A DNA stretch of 64,000 nt from Methylorubrum populi (GTDB lineage Bacteria; Pseudomonadota; Alphaproteobacteria; Rhizobiales; Beijerinckiaceae): NCBI RefSeq assembly GCF_002355515.1, contig NZ_AP014809.1, positions 3,930,501-3,994,500 of the forward strand, given 5' to 3'. Shown in pieces: positions 46,088 to 56,593 of the stretch (its first letter is position 1; each line of letters starts with the position of its first letter). A program made the translations under genes and the position numbers. Below the pieces are notes generated by a model. The model saw only the letters and a program-made list of their open reading frames with translations, was not told the DNA's origin and did no database searches.

Positions 46088-47525
46088 GGGGCGCGAGGCT
46101 CTGAGGCGATCCTTCGGCGGGTCTCGGGACACCCTGCGCCACACGGCGCTGCCCCGAGACCTCCGCGCCCGCATCCGGCGCCAGCCGCCGGAACACGAAG
46201 AACGAGCCTGCCGAGATCACGGCCACCGCGAGAAAGGCGAGGGGGAAGTCCTGCGCCTCGATTCCGCCGTGGCCGTGCCACGCGGCGGCGCCCTCCAGCG
46301 CCAGCGCGCCGATGGAGACGCCGAGACTCAGCGAGAGCTGCTGCGCGACGCTGGCGAGGCTGGTGGCCGCGCTCATCTCGCGCGATTCGAGGTCGGCATA
46401 GGCGATGGCATTGACGCAGGTGAATTGCAGCGAGCGCACGCATCCGCCCAGCAACAGCACGCTGACGATGATCCAGTGCGGCGTCTGCGCCGTGAACAAC
46501 CCGTTGGCGGCGAGAAAGGCCGAGGCGACCAGCGCGTTCGTCACCATCACCCGGCGGAAGCCGTGGGCGCGCAGGATGCGCGGACCGACGATCTTGATCA
46601 GCAGCGCGCCCGCGGCGGCGGCGAAGGTGATGAGCCCCGAATGCAGGGGATCGAGGCCGAAGCCGATCTGCAGCATCAGCGGCAGCAGGAAGGGAATCGC
46701 TCCGGTGCCGATCCGGAACAGGCTGCCCCCCGTCACCGCCGCGCGGAAGGTGTCGTGCTTGAGCAGGTCGAGGCGGATCAGCGGGTGCGCGGTGCGCTTG
46801 GCGTGGCGCAGATAGAGCCCGACGAGAACGAGCCCGCCGGCCATGCAGGCCCAGGACACGCCATCCGGCAGGAGGTGGCGCCCGGTCGAGGCGAAGCCGA
46901 GCATCAGGAGGGCGAGCCCGCCCCCCGAGAGCAGGAAGCCGACCCCGTCCAGCGGCGGCCGCACCTCCTCGCGGATATCACCGAAATACAGGGTCGCCAG
47001 GACGATGCCGGCGAGCCCGATCGGGATGTTGATGAAGAAGATCCAGCGCCAGTCGGCGTAGGTGGTGATGAAGCCGCCGAGCGGCGGCCCGAGGATCGGG
47101 CCGATCAGCGCGGGAATCGTGAGGTAGGCCAGGGCCCCGACGAGTTCGGATTTCGGCACAGAGCGCAGGATCACGAGGCGGCCGACCGGCACCATCATCG
47201 CTCCCCCGATCCCCTGCACGAAGCGGGCGGCGACGAAGCCGGCGAGCGAATTCGCGGCGGCGCAGGCCAGCGAGCCCGCCATGAAGACGCAGAGCGCGGC
47301 GCGGAAGACGTTGCGGGCGCCGTAGCGGTCGGCGGCCCAGCCCGAGATGGGGATGAAGATTGCGAGGCTGACGAGATAGGCGGTCAGCGCCAGCTTGAGG
47401 GCAATCGGATCGACGCCGAGGCTCGCCGCGATCGCCGGCAGCGCCGTGGCGATCACCGTCGAGTCGGTGTTCTCCATGAACAGGGCGGTGGCGACGACAA
47501 GGGGAACGATCTGGGCGGGACGCAT
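46044..47525 (-). CDS. MFS transporter, DHA2 (EmrB/QacA) family
   Basis: A 493-residue exporter with 14 predicted helices. DHA2 motifs: MENTDSTVIATALPAIAASLGVDP in helix 1, ISGWAADRYGARNVFRAAL (motif A), RFVQGIGGAMMVPVGRLVILR (motif C region), and WRWIFFINIPIGLAG, the family D1 motif. Drug or organic-acid efflux driven by protons is expected. No membrane-fusion partner (EmrA) is adjacent. The C-terminal 40 residues are hydrophilic and overlap the DoxX gene end. Confidence 0.9.
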   Translation of the reverse strand: MRPAQIVPLVVATALFMENTDSTVIATALPAIAASLGVDPIALKLALTAYLVSLAIFIPISGWAADRYGARNVFRAALCVFMAGSLACAAANSLAGFVAARFVQGIGGAMMVPVGRLVILRSVPKSELVGALAYLTIPALIGPILGPPLGGFITTYADWRWIFFINIPIGLAGIVLATLYFGDIREEVRPPLDGVGFLLSGGGLALLMLGFASTGRHLLPDGVSWACMAGGLVLVGLYLRHAKRTAHPLIRLDLLKHDTFRAAVTGGSLFRIGTGAIPFLLPLMLQIGFGLDPLHSGLITFAAAAGALLIKIVGPRILRAHGFRRVMVTNALVASAFLAANGLFTAQTPHWIIVSVLLLGGCVRSLQFTCVNAIAYADLESREMSAATSLASVAQQLSLSLGVSIGALALEGAAAWHGHGGIEAQDFPLAFLAVAVISAGSFFVFRRLAPDAGAEVSGQRRVAQGVPRPAEGSPQSLAPLTPRPAPEPGRPSA

Positions 47526-47812
47526 CGGCAGGAAGAAGCGTGCGACGCGCCGAAGGGTTGCGCCACGGGGAGCGGGGGCGCCCCATCGTTTCGGTGGGGC
47601 GGCGGGATCGACTACCGGAGTGTTGCGGGATGAAACAACGTGGCTGAACGGTCACAGACCCGCGAGATCCGTGCGCAGGGGCCTGCGGAATCCTTCCGGG
47701 ACCGCCACCTTACCGCTAGGCTTCCGCCCGAAAAGCGGTGCTGTCCGGCCTCGGTCGGATGCGTACCCCGCGCGCCCGACGGCGCCGGCCTCCCATCCCG
47801 CGAAAGAGCCTG

Positions 47813-48700
47813 ATGCCCCTGCGGTCGTATCCTCGTTCCGGCTTGTCCCGCCTCGCGCTCGCCGCGGCCCTGCTCGCCGGCCTCGCCGGCTGCGGCGACG
47901 TGGTTCTCACCGACGGCGGCGCCCTCTCGCGCCGCGACCAGTTCGTGACCAGCGACGCGGTCGCCTCCGAGTCGAAGCTGTTCATCGACCCGACCTTGCC
48001 GCAGACCGTGCGCACCGTGCGGATCGTGCCGACCGTGTTCACCGAAGCCGTCTCCGGCCCCGGCCTGACGCCGGCCGAGCGGCGCGTGATCGCCAACGCC
48101 GCCGACCGGGCGCTCTGCTACGACCTGTCGCTGCGCTACGACATCGTGTCCTCGGGACGCGCCGACCTCACGGTGCGCTCGGCAATCACGCGGGTCGATG
48201 TCACCAACGTTCCGGGGGCGAGCGCGACCATCGGCGCCTCGGCGGCGATTTCCGTCGCCGCGCAGGTCGGCGTCGGATTCGCCAACACGATCGGCAAGGT
48301 GCCGGTGCCGCGGGTGCCGATCGGGCTGGGCAGCCTGACCATCGAGGCCGAGGCGCTCGACGCCCGCAACCGCCAGCGCGCGGCGATGATCTGGGCCGGC
48401 GCGGCCAATTCCTTCACCAACCAGGCCCGCTTCTCCGCGGCCGGCGACGCCTACGACCTCGCGGGCGAGTTCGGCCAGGATTTCGGCTCCTACCTCGCCA
48501 CCGGCAAGGACCCGTTCAAGGGCGAGCTGCAGCTCCCGACCTACGACCGCATCCGCATCACCACGCTGGGCGAGGCCCCGCTCGATCCCGACTGCGAGGC
48601 CTTCGGCCGCGCTCCGGGCGTGGACGGCATCATCGGCGACATGTTCGGTCTGCCGCCGGAATGGACCGATAAGGGACCTGGCATTTCCACGGCGCGCTGA
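47813..48700 (+). CDS. DUF3313-like outer membrane lipoprotein
   Basis: A 295-residue lipoprotein. The signal LSRLALAAALLAGLAGCGD has a lipobox (LAGC) with the lipidated Cys27; Gly at +2 predicts outer-membrane sorting. The mature chain follows the DUF3313 pattern: LFIDPTLPQTVRTVRIVPTVFTE, YDLSLRYDIVSSGRADLTVRSAITRV and SIAAQV-like repeats ending in a short acidic part. The family is of unknown function. The ATG at 47813 precedes the basic signal start MPLRSYPRSG. The 287 bases upstream hold no recognisable gene. Confidence 0.78.
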   Translation: MPLRSYPRSGLSRLALAAALLAGLAGCGDVVLTDGGALSRRDQFVTSDAVASESKLFIDPTLPQTVRTVRIVPTVFTEAVSGPGLTPAERRVIANAADRALCYDLSLRYDIVSSGRADLTVRSAITRVDVTNVPGASATIGASAAISVAAQVGVGFANTIGKVPVPRVPIGLGSLTIEAEALDARNRQRAAMIWAGAANSFTNQARFSAAGDAYDLAGEFGQDFGSYLATGKDPFKGELQLPTYDRIRITTLGEAPLDPDCEAFGRAPGVDGIIGDMFGLPPEWTDKGPGISTAR

Positions 48701-48734
48701 GCCGCGGCCGCGTCCCCTCAAACCGGCCGGACAT

Positions 48735-48761
48735 CCCCTCTCCGCGCCTGCGGGGAGAGGG
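48735..48761. repeat. CCCCTCTCC/GGGGAGAGGG palindromic element between convergent genes
   Basis: CCCCTCTCC (48735-48743) and GGGGAGAGGG (48752-48761) form an imperfect hairpin between the lipoprotein and adenine deaminase stops. It uses the same words as the element at 33530-33636, so it is probably another copy of that intergenic unit; it may serve as a two-way terminator. Confidence 0.55.
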
Positions 48762-48778
48762 AAAGCCGGTCGCCGCGC

Positions 48779-50584
48779 TCAAGCGGCCTCGAACAGCGGC
48801 ACCTGTCGCATCTCCGGCACCAGCACCAGGCCCTTGTCGGTGATGCGGATCTGCGGGATCACCGAGAGCGGGATCAGGTTGAAGCCCATATAGGGGATGC
48901 TGCAGCCGGCCCGGTCCCAGGCCCGTTTCAGGGCCTTCACCTCCTCCGCGACCGCGCCGACGCGCTTGTCGGAGAGGAGCCCCGCCACCGGCAGCGGCAC
49001 CATCGCGACGACCTGCCCCTCCTCGACGACGCAGACCCCGCCCTGACCGGCGGCGATGGCGTCGAGCGCCACCCGCATATCAGCCTCGTTCCGTCCGGCG
49101 ACGATGAGGTTGTGCGAGTCGTGACCGACGCTGCTCGCCACCGCGCCGCGCTTCAGGCCGAAGGCGGAGAGCAGCCCGTGGGCGATCCCGCCGGAGCGGT
49201 TGTGCCGCTCGATCACCGCGACGTGGCAGAGATCGTGCGCGGCGAGCGTCGCCGGCCAATCGGCGCCGGGTGTCAGCGCGACACGCTCATGACTCAGTTC
49301 GATCCCCGGCAGCGTCGTGCGGATCGCGTTGACCGTGCAGGGCCCGGCGGGCAGCGGCGGGATCAGGGCGGGGAGGGGATCGGTCAGGCGCACCGTGGCG
49401 TAGGCCGGCGCCGGGTAGCGGTAGGGACGGGCGAGGGCTTCCTCCAGCCGCGGCGTCGGCTTGCGGTCCGCCACCACCCGTTCGCCGCCGTACCACGTCG
49501 CCTGCGGCACGAGATCGTCGTTCAAGAGCACGAGGTCGGCCCGGCGCCCGCCGCCGAGGCCGCCGATCTCCCCATCGAGGCCGTAGCGGGTGGCCCCGTG
49601 CAGCGAGCCCATGGCCCAGGCCGCGGGCTTCGGGATGCCGCGCGCCACCGCCTCGCGCACCACCCAGTCGAGGCCGAAGGCGAGCAGGTCGTCGGCGTCG
49701 CGGTCGTCGGTGCAGGCGCAGACGCGTTTCCAGGCGGCGCCGTACTCGGTCACCGTGCCGATCGCCTTGGGCAGCGAGTGCCAGGGAGTGGTCGGCGGGC
49801 CGCCGCGCAGGAAAATCCAGAGGCCGGCCTCCAGAAGGTCGTCGGCGATGTCGGCATCCACCGCCTCATGGGTGTCGGTGACGCCGCTCGCGGCATAGGC
49901 CGCCACGAAATCGCGGCCGTAGACGTGGCCCGAGACCGGGCGACCCCGCTCCAGGGCGGCGCGGAGGATGGCGTGCGCCCGTTCGTCCCCGGCAGCCACC
50001 GCGACGAAATCCATCTTCTCGCCGAGCCCGATCGCCTCGGGCCAGGCATCGAACAGCCGGGCGATCTTCTCCGCCGTCAGGTCGCCGCCCGCGGTCTCGA
50101 GCTCCGGCGTCGTGGCGGGCACCGTGCTCGGCACGGTGAGGAACATGTTGAGCGGCGCGGCGCGGGCATCCTCCAGCATCCACTCGACGCCGTTCACGTC
50201 GAGCACGTTGCCGATCTCGTGGCTGTCGCAGACGATCGTGGTGGTGCCGTTGATCAGCGCCGCCTCCGCATAGGCGCAGGCCGTGATCATGCTGCTCTCG
50301 ATATGCAGGTGCGGGTCGACCAGACCCGGCGCAATCAGGCCGCCGGCCGCGTCGTGGCGCGGGGCATGACCGCGATGCTGGCCCGCCGGCTTCACCGCGG
50401 CGATGCGCCCACCCGCGATCCAGATCTCGCGGTCGGGCAGGATGCGCTCGGAATAGGTGGAGAGCACCCGTGCGCCGGTGATGACGAGATCGGGCTCGGC
50501 CCGCCCGGCGGCGACCTCGGCGAGGCGACGCGTCATCTGGGCCAGGGGTGCGACGGCGAAACGGTTGAGGGGCTTGACGGTCAT
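48779..50584 (-). CDS. ade: adenine deaminase
   Basis: A 601-residue amidohydrolase that converts adenine to hypoxanthine in purine salvage. Metal-site motifs: HLHIESSM near residue 90 (the HxH plus IESSM signature of Ade), [14 protein letters not shown] and [12 protein letters not shown]; the C-terminal domain has [43 protein letters not shown] as in bacterial Ade. Length is a little above the usual 570-600. Adjacent genes are unrelated; the gap to rlmE is 195 bases without a gene. ATG at 50584. Confidence 0.93.
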   Translation of the reverse strand: MTVKPLNRFAVAPLAQMTRRLAEVAAGRAEPDLVITGARVLSTYSERILPDREIWIAGGRIAAVKPAGQHRGHAPRHDAAGGLIAPGLVDPHLHIESSMITACAYAEAALINGTTTIVCDSHEIGNVLDVNGVEWMLEDARAAPLNMFLTVPSTVPATTPELETAGGDLTAEKIARLFDAWPEAIGLGEKMDFVAVAAGDERAHAILRAALERGRPVSGHVYGRDFVAAYAASGVTDTHEAVDADIADDLLEAGLWIFLRGGPPTTPWHSLPKAIGTVTEYGAAWKRVCACTDDRDADDLLAFGLDWVVREAVARGIPKPAAWAMGSLHGATRYGLDGEIGGLGGGRRADLVLLNDDLVPQATWYGGERVVADRKPTPRLEEALARPYRYPAPAYATVRLTDPLPALIPPLPAGPCTVNAIRTTLPGIELSHERVALTPGADWPATLAAHDLCHVAVIERHNRSGGIAHGLLSAFGLKRGAVASSVGHDSHNLIVAGRNEADMRVALDAIAAGQGGVCVVEEGQVVAMVPLPVAGLLSDKRVGAVAEEVKALKRAWDRAGCSIPYMGFNLIPLSVIPQIRITDKGLVLVPEMRQVPLFEAA

Positions 50585-50779
50585 CGGGGCCTTCAGGCTT
50601 GCGCGGGCTCTCGAATGGAACGCGCAGCTATCGTGCCACGACCGGGCGGCGGCGGGCAGCCGCCCCGACCGATTTCGTCACGGCGAGCGGAGCGAGGCCG
50701 TCGGAGGGCGCCGCCCAACCCTGGAAGGGCCGCGTCGCCGGATGGCTTCGCCTCACCCCGACGGAACGCGTCTTGAGGC

Positions 50780-51496
50780 TCAGCCCTCGTCGTCCGCCAC
50801 GGGATCGGCCGACGGCCCGCGGAATCCGGTGGCCAGCACGTAGAGTTCGCTCGAATCCGCCCGGCTCGCCGCCGGCTTGACGTGGCGCACGACCGCGAAA
50901 TCGCGCTTCAGGTCGGCCAGCAGGCTTCCCTCGGTGCCGCCCTGGAACACCTTGGCCAGGAAGGCGCCCCCCGGCGCCAGGATCTCCGCGGCGAAGGCGG
51001 CGGCGGATTCGGCCAAGCCGATGGTGCGCAGGTGGTCGGTCTTCTTGTGGCCCGTGGTGTTGGCGGCCATGTCGGACAGGACGAGGTCGGCCTTGCCGCC
51101 GAGAAGCTCGGTCAGGCGCTCGGGTGCGCTGTCGTCGAGAAAGTCGAGGGTGATGAAGGTGGCGCCCGCCATCGGCTCGACATCGAGCAGGTCGATGCCG
51201 ACGATGCGCCCGCTCTCGCCGACGATCTTCGCCGCCACCTGCGACCAGCCGCCGGGCGCGGCGCCGAGATCGACGATGCGCTGTCCGGGCTTGAGTAGCT
51301 TGAAGCGCTCGTCGATCTCGATGAGCTTGAACGCCGCACGGGAGCGGTAGCCCTCGCGCTTGGCCCGGGCGACGTAGGGATCGTTGAGCTGGCGCTCCAG
51401 CCAGCGCTTCTGGGAAAGGGTGCGCCCGCGGCCGGTCTTCACCCGCTGCTTCAGGTCGCCGCGCAGGCCGCCCGTCCCGCCTCGCCGGTCGCTCAT
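50780..51496 (-). CDS. rlmE: 23S rRNA (uridine-2'-O-)-methyltransferase RlmE
   Basis: A 238-residue FtsJ/RrmJ-type methyltransferase that modifies U2552 of 23S rRNA, using S-adenosylmethionine. The K-D-K-E catalytic set is visible: Lys in [11 protein letters not shown], Asp in LVLSDMAAN, Lys in FLAKVFQGG and Glu in [11 protein letters not shown]. The SAM-binding loop is [14 protein letters not shown]. An extra basic N-terminus ([25 protein letters not shown]) is typical of alphaproteobacterial forms. It lies 121 bases downstream of the phosphatase gene on the same strand, an arrangement common in this order. Confidence 0.95.
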   Translation of the reverse strand: MSDRRGGTGGLRGDLKQRVKTGRGRTLSQKRWLERQLNDPYVARAKREGYRSRAAFKLIEIDERFKLLKPGQRIVDLGAAPGGWSQVAAKIVGESGRIVGIDLLDVEPMAGATFITLDFLDDSAPERLTELLGGKADLVLSDMAANTTGHKKTDHLRTIGLAESAAAFAAEILAPGGAFLAKVFQGGTEGSLLADLKRDFAVVRHVKPAASRADSSELYVLATGFRGPSADPVADDEG

Positions 51497-51617
51497 GATC
51501 TCGATTCCTTCACGGGTCCGTCCCTATCGCGGTCCGTCCGGCCCGTGAAGTGCGCGGGGCTTTTGTTCTCGCGTCGTCCTTTTCCGAAAGCCGGAGGCCA
51601 GCGTTCGGGATGATGCT

Positions 51618-52745
51618 CTAGCGGTAGCGCCCGCGGCGCCAGACGCCGTCCTCGCGCATCATGTTCATCAGGAGGCCCTCGCGCAGGCCGCGGTCGGCGA
51701 TGCGCAGGCGGTCCGAGGGGAAGACCCGGCGGATCGCCTCCAGGATGGCGCAGCCGGCGAGTACGAGATCGGCCCGGTCGCGGCCGATGCAAGGATTGTC
51801 GGCGCGCTGTTCGAGGCGGGTGTCGAGCAGATCCTCGATGGCGTCGCCGACCTCGCCGTCGCTCATCCAGAGCCCGTCGACCCGGCGCCGCTCGTAACGG
51901 GCGAGCCGCAGATGCATGGCGGCGAGCGTGGTGACGGTGCCGGAGGTGCCGAGCAGGTGAAAGTAGGGCGCGGTGGCCGCCGCCGCCGCGCGGATCGCGA
52001 AGGGCGAGATCAGGTCGCCCACCTCCTCGACCATGCCCTCGAAGGTGCGCCGGGTGACCTCGGTGCCGCCGTGGCGCTCAGCCAGCGTCACCACGCCGAC
52101 GGGCAGCGAATCCCAGGCGCGGATGCGCAGGGTGGGGTCGGTCGAGGGATTGGCCGCGGCGCCGTCGAGCCACGCGATCTCGGTGGAGCCGCCGCCGATG
52201 TCGAAGATCACGACCGATTCCGCCCGCGGGTCGGCGAGCGCGGCGCAGCCGGTGACGGCGAGATAGGCTTCCGTCTGCCGGTCGACGATCTCGAGATCGA
52301 GCCCGACCTCGGCGCGCACGCGGGCCACGAACTCGGCGCCGTTGACGGCGAGCCGGCAGGCCTCCGTGGCGATCACCTTGGAGCGGGCCACCGCGCGGGA
52401 CTTCATCTTGCCGCGGCAGATCCGCAGGGCCTCCACCGTGCGCTCGATCGCCGCCTCCGTGAGGCGGTTCGAATTGCCCAGGCCCTCGCCGAGGCGGACG
52501 ATGCGGGAGAAGGCGTCGATCACCCGGAACCCGTTGGGCGTCGGCTCGGCGATCAGCAGGCGGCAATTGTTGGTGCCGAGATCCAGCGCGGCGTAGGCGT
52601 CGCGGCGGCCGTGACGGCCGGTCTCGTAGCGCGGGGGGTAGCTCTCGATCGGACGTCCACCGGTGACCGTGCGGGATCCCTCCCGCGATGTGTGCGGGTC
52701 GGCGGTGGGGCGGGCCGACACGGCGGCGGCGCTCTCATCCCTCAT
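51618..52745 (-). CDS. exopolyphosphatase/guanosine pentaphosphatase (Ppx/GppA) family protein
   Basis: A 375-residue ASKHA-fold phosphatase. The phosphate loops are AALDLGTNNCRLLIAE near residue 52 and IFDIGGGSTEIAW; VTLAERHGGTEV and LGTSGTVTTLAAMHLRL complete the fold. The catalytic Glu is in ATEACRLAVN. The first 45 residues are poorly conserved. Whether it acts on polyphosphate or pppGpp is not resolvable from sequence. Paired with rlmE as in many Hyphomicrobiales. Confidence 0.88.
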   Translation of the reverse strand: MRDESAAAVSARPTADPHTSREGSRTVTGGRPIESYPPRYETGRHGRRDAYAALDLGTNNCRLLIAEPTPNGFRVIDAFSRIVRLGEGLGNSNRLTEAAIERTVEALRICRGKMKSRAVARSKVIATEACRLAVNGAEFVARVRAEVGLDLEIVDRQTEAYLAVTGCAALADPRAESVVIFDIGGGSTEIAWLDGAAANPSTDPTLRIRAWDSLPVGVVTLAERHGGTEVTRRTFEGMVEEVGDLISPFAIRAAAAATAPYFHLLGTSGTVTTLAAMHLRLARYERRRVDGLWMSDGEVGDAIEDLLDTRLEQRADNPCIGRDRADLVLAGCAILEAIRRVFPSDRLRIADRGLREGLLMNMMREDGVWRRGRYR

Positions 52746-52892
52746 CGACGCGACCGAACTTCCTGGCGATGCGGCCCGGCAAGGTGCCGGGCCGTCGTGT
52801 CACCAAGGCTACAGGCGTTGTTCAGGAACTGCAAAGGCTGGATGACGCGCCTAACACGATTTGCCGCACGGATTGTTTTGGGTTGAAAGGGT

Positions 52893-54089
52893 TCAGCCCG
52901 GCTTCCGCTGCGGCTTCGACGCTCCTTCCAAGGATCCACCCACGGGTCCGCCCATCGATCCGCCCACCGCGTAGCTGCGGCCCTTCCACACCGCCCGGCC
53001 GGCACGCGCCGGGCGCAGCAGCACGTTCCACTGGATCGCCAGGGCCGTGCAGACGGTCAGCGGGTGGAGGGGGATCGTCGCCGCCGGCTCGGCCACCCGA
53101 AAGGTGATCGCTGCGCGGGTGGCGAGCGAGACGAGAGCGGCCGCGCCCGCCATCGCGACGGCGGTGCCGGCGCCGAGCGCCAGCGCGGCGGCGAGTACGA
53201 GCCAGGGCAGGACATGGCCGCCGAACAGCAGAACCGTCCAAACGGGGAGCGCTGCGGGCGTCGCCATGCCCTCGTGCGCGTTCTTCGAGAAGCCGGCCCA
53301 GGACTGCGCGAAGTCGCGATACATCCGGCAGGCGGCGAGCGCGTGGCCGGCGACGAGATCGGTGCGATAGCCGCGCTCGCGCAACAGTCGCGGCAGGCGC
53401 ACGCCGTCGTGCAGCGAGGTGCGGATCGCGCCGTGACCGCCGGTGGCGGCGTAGGCCTCGCGGGCGATCAGGATCATCTGCCCGCAGGCGGCGCCGAGCG
53501 AGGTCCGGGGCGAGGCCCGCATCATAGCGATCGGCAGGTAGCCGAGCATCAGGAAATTGATCATCGGCACGGTCAGGCGCTCGCCCAGCGTCCCCATCAC
53601 CTGGCGCGGCACGCCGCTGACGAGATCGGCCCCGCTCTTGCCGGCGTGCGCGGCGAGCGCCGCCGCGCCGTCCGGCGCCAGGGTCACGTCGGCATCGAGG
53701 AACAGCAGGCGCTCGCCCCGCGCCGCGCCGGCGAGCGCGGCGCAGGCGTGGTTCTTGCCGGTCCATCCCTCGGGCAGGGCGGGCACGGCGACGAGCAGCA
53801 GCCGCGGATCGGTCGCCGCGATGCGCGCGACGATCGCGGCGGTGTCGTCGGTGGAGTGATCGTCGCCGACCAGGACCTCGACCGGAACGAAGCGGCTCGC
53901 CAGCGCCGCCCGCACGGTGCCCTCGATCACCGCCGCCTCGTTGCGGGCGGGGATCAGGATCGAGACGAGGCCGTCGGTCGGCGTGGGCGCAGGGGTTCGC
54001 AGGATCGCGAGGTTGACCGCCGCCAGCCCCGCCGGGAGCAGGGCCAGCGCCAGGGCGACAAGGGCGAGAACGAGGAGCGCCAGCATCAT
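52893..54089 (-). CDS. membrane glycosyltransferase family 2, carotenoid CrtQ/CruC-like
   Basis: A 398-residue enzyme with an N-terminal membrane helix, a GT-A domain (VSILIPARNEAAVIEGTVRAAL, VGDDHSTDDTAAIVARI, LLFLDADVTLAPDG with the metal-binding DAD, and LHDGVRLPRLLRERGY), and three C-terminal helices (VWTVLLFGGHVLPWLVLAAALALG). This is the plan of CrtQ/CruC transferases that add a sugar to carotenoid carboxylates or hydroxyls. It overlaps the acyltransferase gene by 4 bases and the desaturase lies next, so a carotenoid glycosyl ester pathway is strongly suggested. Confidence 0.85.
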   Translation of the reverse strand: MMLALLVLALVALALALLPAGLAAVNLAILRTPAPTPTDGLVSILIPARNEAAVIEGTVRAALASRFVPVEVLVGDDHSTDDTAAIVARIAATDPRLLLVAVPALPEGWTGKNHACAALAGAARGERLLFLDADVTLAPDGAAALAAHAGKSGADLVSGVPRQVMGTLGERLTVPMINFLMLGYLPIAMMRASPRTSLGAACGQMILIAREAYAATGGHGAIRTSLHDGVRLPRLLRERGYRTDLVAGHALAACRMYRDFAQSWAGFSKNAHEGMATPAALPVWTVLLFGGHVLPWLVLAAALALGAGTAVAMAGAAALVSLATRAAITFRVAEPAATIPLHPLTVCTALAIQWNVLLRPARAGRAVWKGRSYAVGGSMGGPVGGSLEGASKPQRKPG

Positions 54090-54898
54090 CGCGATCGCAT
54101 CTCCTCGGCATCGCCGCTTCGGTGTCCGGGCTCGAAACGGCGGCCGGTCAGCGCCGCCGCGAGCCGGCGCCAGCCGTCATAGACGCCGCCGACCCCGCGC
54201 CGGCCCGCCAGCAGCGTCTCGAACCGTTCGGGCTCGCGGGCGATCACGTCGGCGGAGAGCCGGTCGAGGGTGGCGGTCAGCGCCGTCTCCAGCCGGGCGA
54301 GCCGCTCCGGGCGGGGCAGGGCCCGCAGCTCGGCGGCGGCGAGCGGGGCGCCGAAGGCGAGGAAGGCCTCCGCGCCGCGCTCGTCCCAGAAGGCGTATTC
54401 CACGGCGAGCGGCAGGAAGGTCGCCTCGGGCGCGATCTCGGCGAGCCGGGCGACGCCGGCCTTCAGGCCGAGGGGGCGGGTCCGCACATCGGCGAAGCGC
54501 CCCTGCGCGGTGATCCAGACCGCGCGGTTCGGTGCCCCCAGGATCGCGCGGGAGGCCGCGAGGAACTGCGCGGCGCCCCGCGCGCTGTCGAGATCGACCG
54601 GGAAGGCGCCCATCTTCCGGAAGATGCCGTACTTCTCCAGCATCGCGGCATCGAACGGCGCGAAGCTCTCGCGCCCGGGAAACAGGCGGTCGGCGGCGAC
54701 GATCAGGATCGCCGCATCCCACCATGCCGGATGGTTGGAATAGATCACCAGCGGGCCGAAGCCGCTCCCGCCGGCCGGAACGCCCCAGCGGGCGAGCCGC
54801 AGGGCGTTCATATGGCGCCGCACGAAGCGGTCGAAATAGGCAGCCATGAACCGCCAGAGCCGCGGTGAGCGCTCGGGCGGCTTTGTCGACCGCATCAT
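54086..54898 (-). CDS. PlsC-type acyltransferase of the carotenoid cluster
   Basis: A 270-residue lysophospholipid acyltransferase-like protein. The catalytic NHx4D motif is Asn55-His56 to Asp61 (SNHPAWWD), and the later blocks WITAQGRFADVRTRP (replacing the FPEG site) and LPLAVEYAFWDERGAEAFLAFG follow family order. Such enzymes (CrtO or CruD-like) acylate the sugar of carotenoid glycosides. Start ATG at 54898; coupled to the glycosyltransferase by a 4-base overlap and 12 bases after the desaturase stop. Confidence 0.85.
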   Translation of the reverse strand: MMRSTKPPERSPRLWRFMAAYFDRFVRRHMNALRLARWGVPAGGSGFGPLVIYSNHPAWWDAAILIVAADRLFPGRESFAPFDAAMLEKYGIFRKMGAFPVDLDSARGAAQFLAASRAILGAPNRAVWITAQGRFADVRTRPLGLKAGVARLAEIAPEATFLPLAVEYAFWDERGAEAFLAFGAPLAAAELRALPRPERLARLETALTATLDRLSADVIAREPERFETLLAGRRGVGGVYDGWRRLAAALTGRRFEPGHRSGDAEEMRSR

Positions 54899-54910
54899 GA
54901 CGGGGGAAGC

Positions 54911-56449
54911 TCAGGCGCTCTTGCGCAGTTCCGGCTCCCGGCTCCCGCGCAGGTCCTGATCGAGGGCATCGGCGGCGATCCAGCCCGACATCATCACCAT
55001 CGGCATGCCCGGCCCCGGATGGGCGGCGCCGCCCGCGAGGTAGAGGCCGCGCACCTCCCGCGAGCGGTTGCCGGGCTTGAACGCGCCCATCATCCGCCCG
55101 TGCGAGGCCAGCCCGTAGATCGCGCCGTTCAGGACCTTGTAGCGGTCGTGGATGTCCTGCGGGGTGAGGTGGCGCTCGACGACGATGCGCTCCTCGATGT
55201 CCGGCATCCCGCCGGTGCGCTTGAGCTTCTCCAGGATCGTCCGGCGATAGGCCGGGAACATCTTCGACCAATCGTGGTGCGGCCGCAGATAGGGCGTGTG
55301 GACGAGGACGTAGAGCGCCTCGCCCCCCTCCGGCGCCACGCTCGGATCGGTGGAGGAGGGGGCGGCGAGATAGGCGGTCGGGTCGGGGGCCGGCTCGCCC
55401 TTGCGGTAGATGAAGTCGAACTCCTCCTCGGGATCGCGGGAGAAGACGAAGTCGTGGTGGGCGAGGTGGTCGTAGCGCTTGTTCAGGCCGAGATAGAGCA
55501 CCACGCCGGAGCAGGCCGGCTCGAAGTTCTTCTTCTCGTAGGCCTTGCCGACTTCGCCGCCGACGAGTTCGCGGTAGGTGCGCACCGAATCCATGTTGGA
55601 GATCACCGCGTCGTAGGCGCTGATCCCGTCGCGGGTGCGCAGGCCGCGAAGCTGGCCGTCGGCGATGTCGAGGCCGAGCACCTCGTCGGCCGGCTTCAAC
55701 GTGGCGCCGAGTTCGGTGGCGAGCCGCATCAGCCCCTCGGCCACCGCGCGGGTGCCGCCCATCGGATACCACACGCCCTCGGCCGTCTGCATGTGGGCGA
55801 TGGCGCAGAGCACGGCGGGTGCGCCGTAGGGCGAGGAGCCGACATACTGCACGAAGTGGTCGAGCATCTGCGCGAGGCGGGCATCCTTGACCTTGCCGCG
55901 GATCGTGCTCGCGACGGTGGCGTGCATGCGCAGGGACAGGACGTCGCGCAGGGTGCCGGGATTCATGTTGGCGCGGAGGTCGATCGTGTCGAACAGGTCC
56001 TGCACCGCCTTCCAGAAGAAGAACCGCTCGGAGACGCCGTGCAGGTGCTCCGAGATGGCGATGAAGCGCTTGTAGCCGTCGCCGATGCCCTGGCCCGGCG
56101 CGAACCGGTCCATGGTGGCGGCCATGGCGTCGACATCCTCGATCAGGTCGATGCGGGAGCCGTCATCGAAGAAGCAGCGCCATTGCGGGTCGAGGCGGCG
56201 CAGATCCATGTAGTCGTGCACCGAGCGCCCGGCCTCGGCGAAGATGCGCTCCAGCACGCGGGGCACGGTGAGGATGGTCGGGCCCATATCGAAGCGGAAG
56301 CCGCCCTCGTGCAGCACCGCGGCCTTGCCGCCCATCCAATCGTTCTTGTCGTAGACCGTGACGCGATGCCCGCGGGCCGCCGCCACGCAGGCGGAGGCAA
56401 GACCACCGAGCCCGCTGCCGACGACGGCGACCGAAGAACCCTGGCTCAT
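54911..56449 (-). CDS. CrtI/CrtN-family carotenoid desaturase or oxidase
   Basis: A 512-residue FAD-dependent amine-oxidase-fold desaturase. The dinucleotide motif VAVVGSGLGGLASACVAA opens it, followed by MGGKAAVLHEGGFRFDMGPTILTVP, typical of CrtI/CrtN. The block WYPMGGTRAVAEGLMRLATELG and the C-terminal LYLAGGAAHPGPGMPMVMMSGWIAADAL bind FAD. In a C30 pathway it would desaturate diapophytoene or oxidise the end group; the exact step is not decidable here. It heads the glycosyltransferase-acyltransferase unit. Membrane-associated in the cell. Confidence 0.9.
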   Translation of the reverse strand: MSQGSSVAVVGSGLGGLASACVAAARGHRVTVYDKNDWMGGKAAVLHEGGFRFDMGPTILTVPRVLERIFAEAGRSVHDYMDLRRLDPQWRCFFDDGSRIDLIEDVDAMAATMDRFAPGQGIGDGYKRFIAISEHLHGVSERFFFWKAVQDLFDTIDLRANMNPGTLRDVLSLRMHATVASTIRGKVKDARLAQMLDHFVQYVGSSPYGAPAVLCAIAHMQTAEGVWYPMGGTRAVAEGLMRLATELGATLKPADEVLGLDIADGQLRGLRTRDGISAYDAVISNMDSVRTYRELVGGEVGKAYEKKNFEPACSGVVLYLGLNKRYDHLAHHDFVFSRDPEEEFDFIYRKGEPAPDPTAYLAAPSSTDPSVAPEGGEALYVLVHTPYLRPHHDWSKMFPAYRRTILEKLKRTGGMPDIEERIVVERHLTPQDIHDRYKVLNGAIYGLASHGRMMGAFKPGNRSREVRGLYLAGGAAHPGPGMPMVMMSGWIAADALDQDLRGSREPELRKSA

Positions 56450-56593
56450 TGAAAACGCGTCTCCCGCGGAACCTAAGGAAGAAGTCCGTCAAAGCGAAGC
56501 TAGACCCAGATGGGGACGGGTCAACGTGCCACCCGGTCGCGCACCGGCCATTCCGCGCCGCGGGCTGTGGACAGAGACCCCGGGCAGGGAACT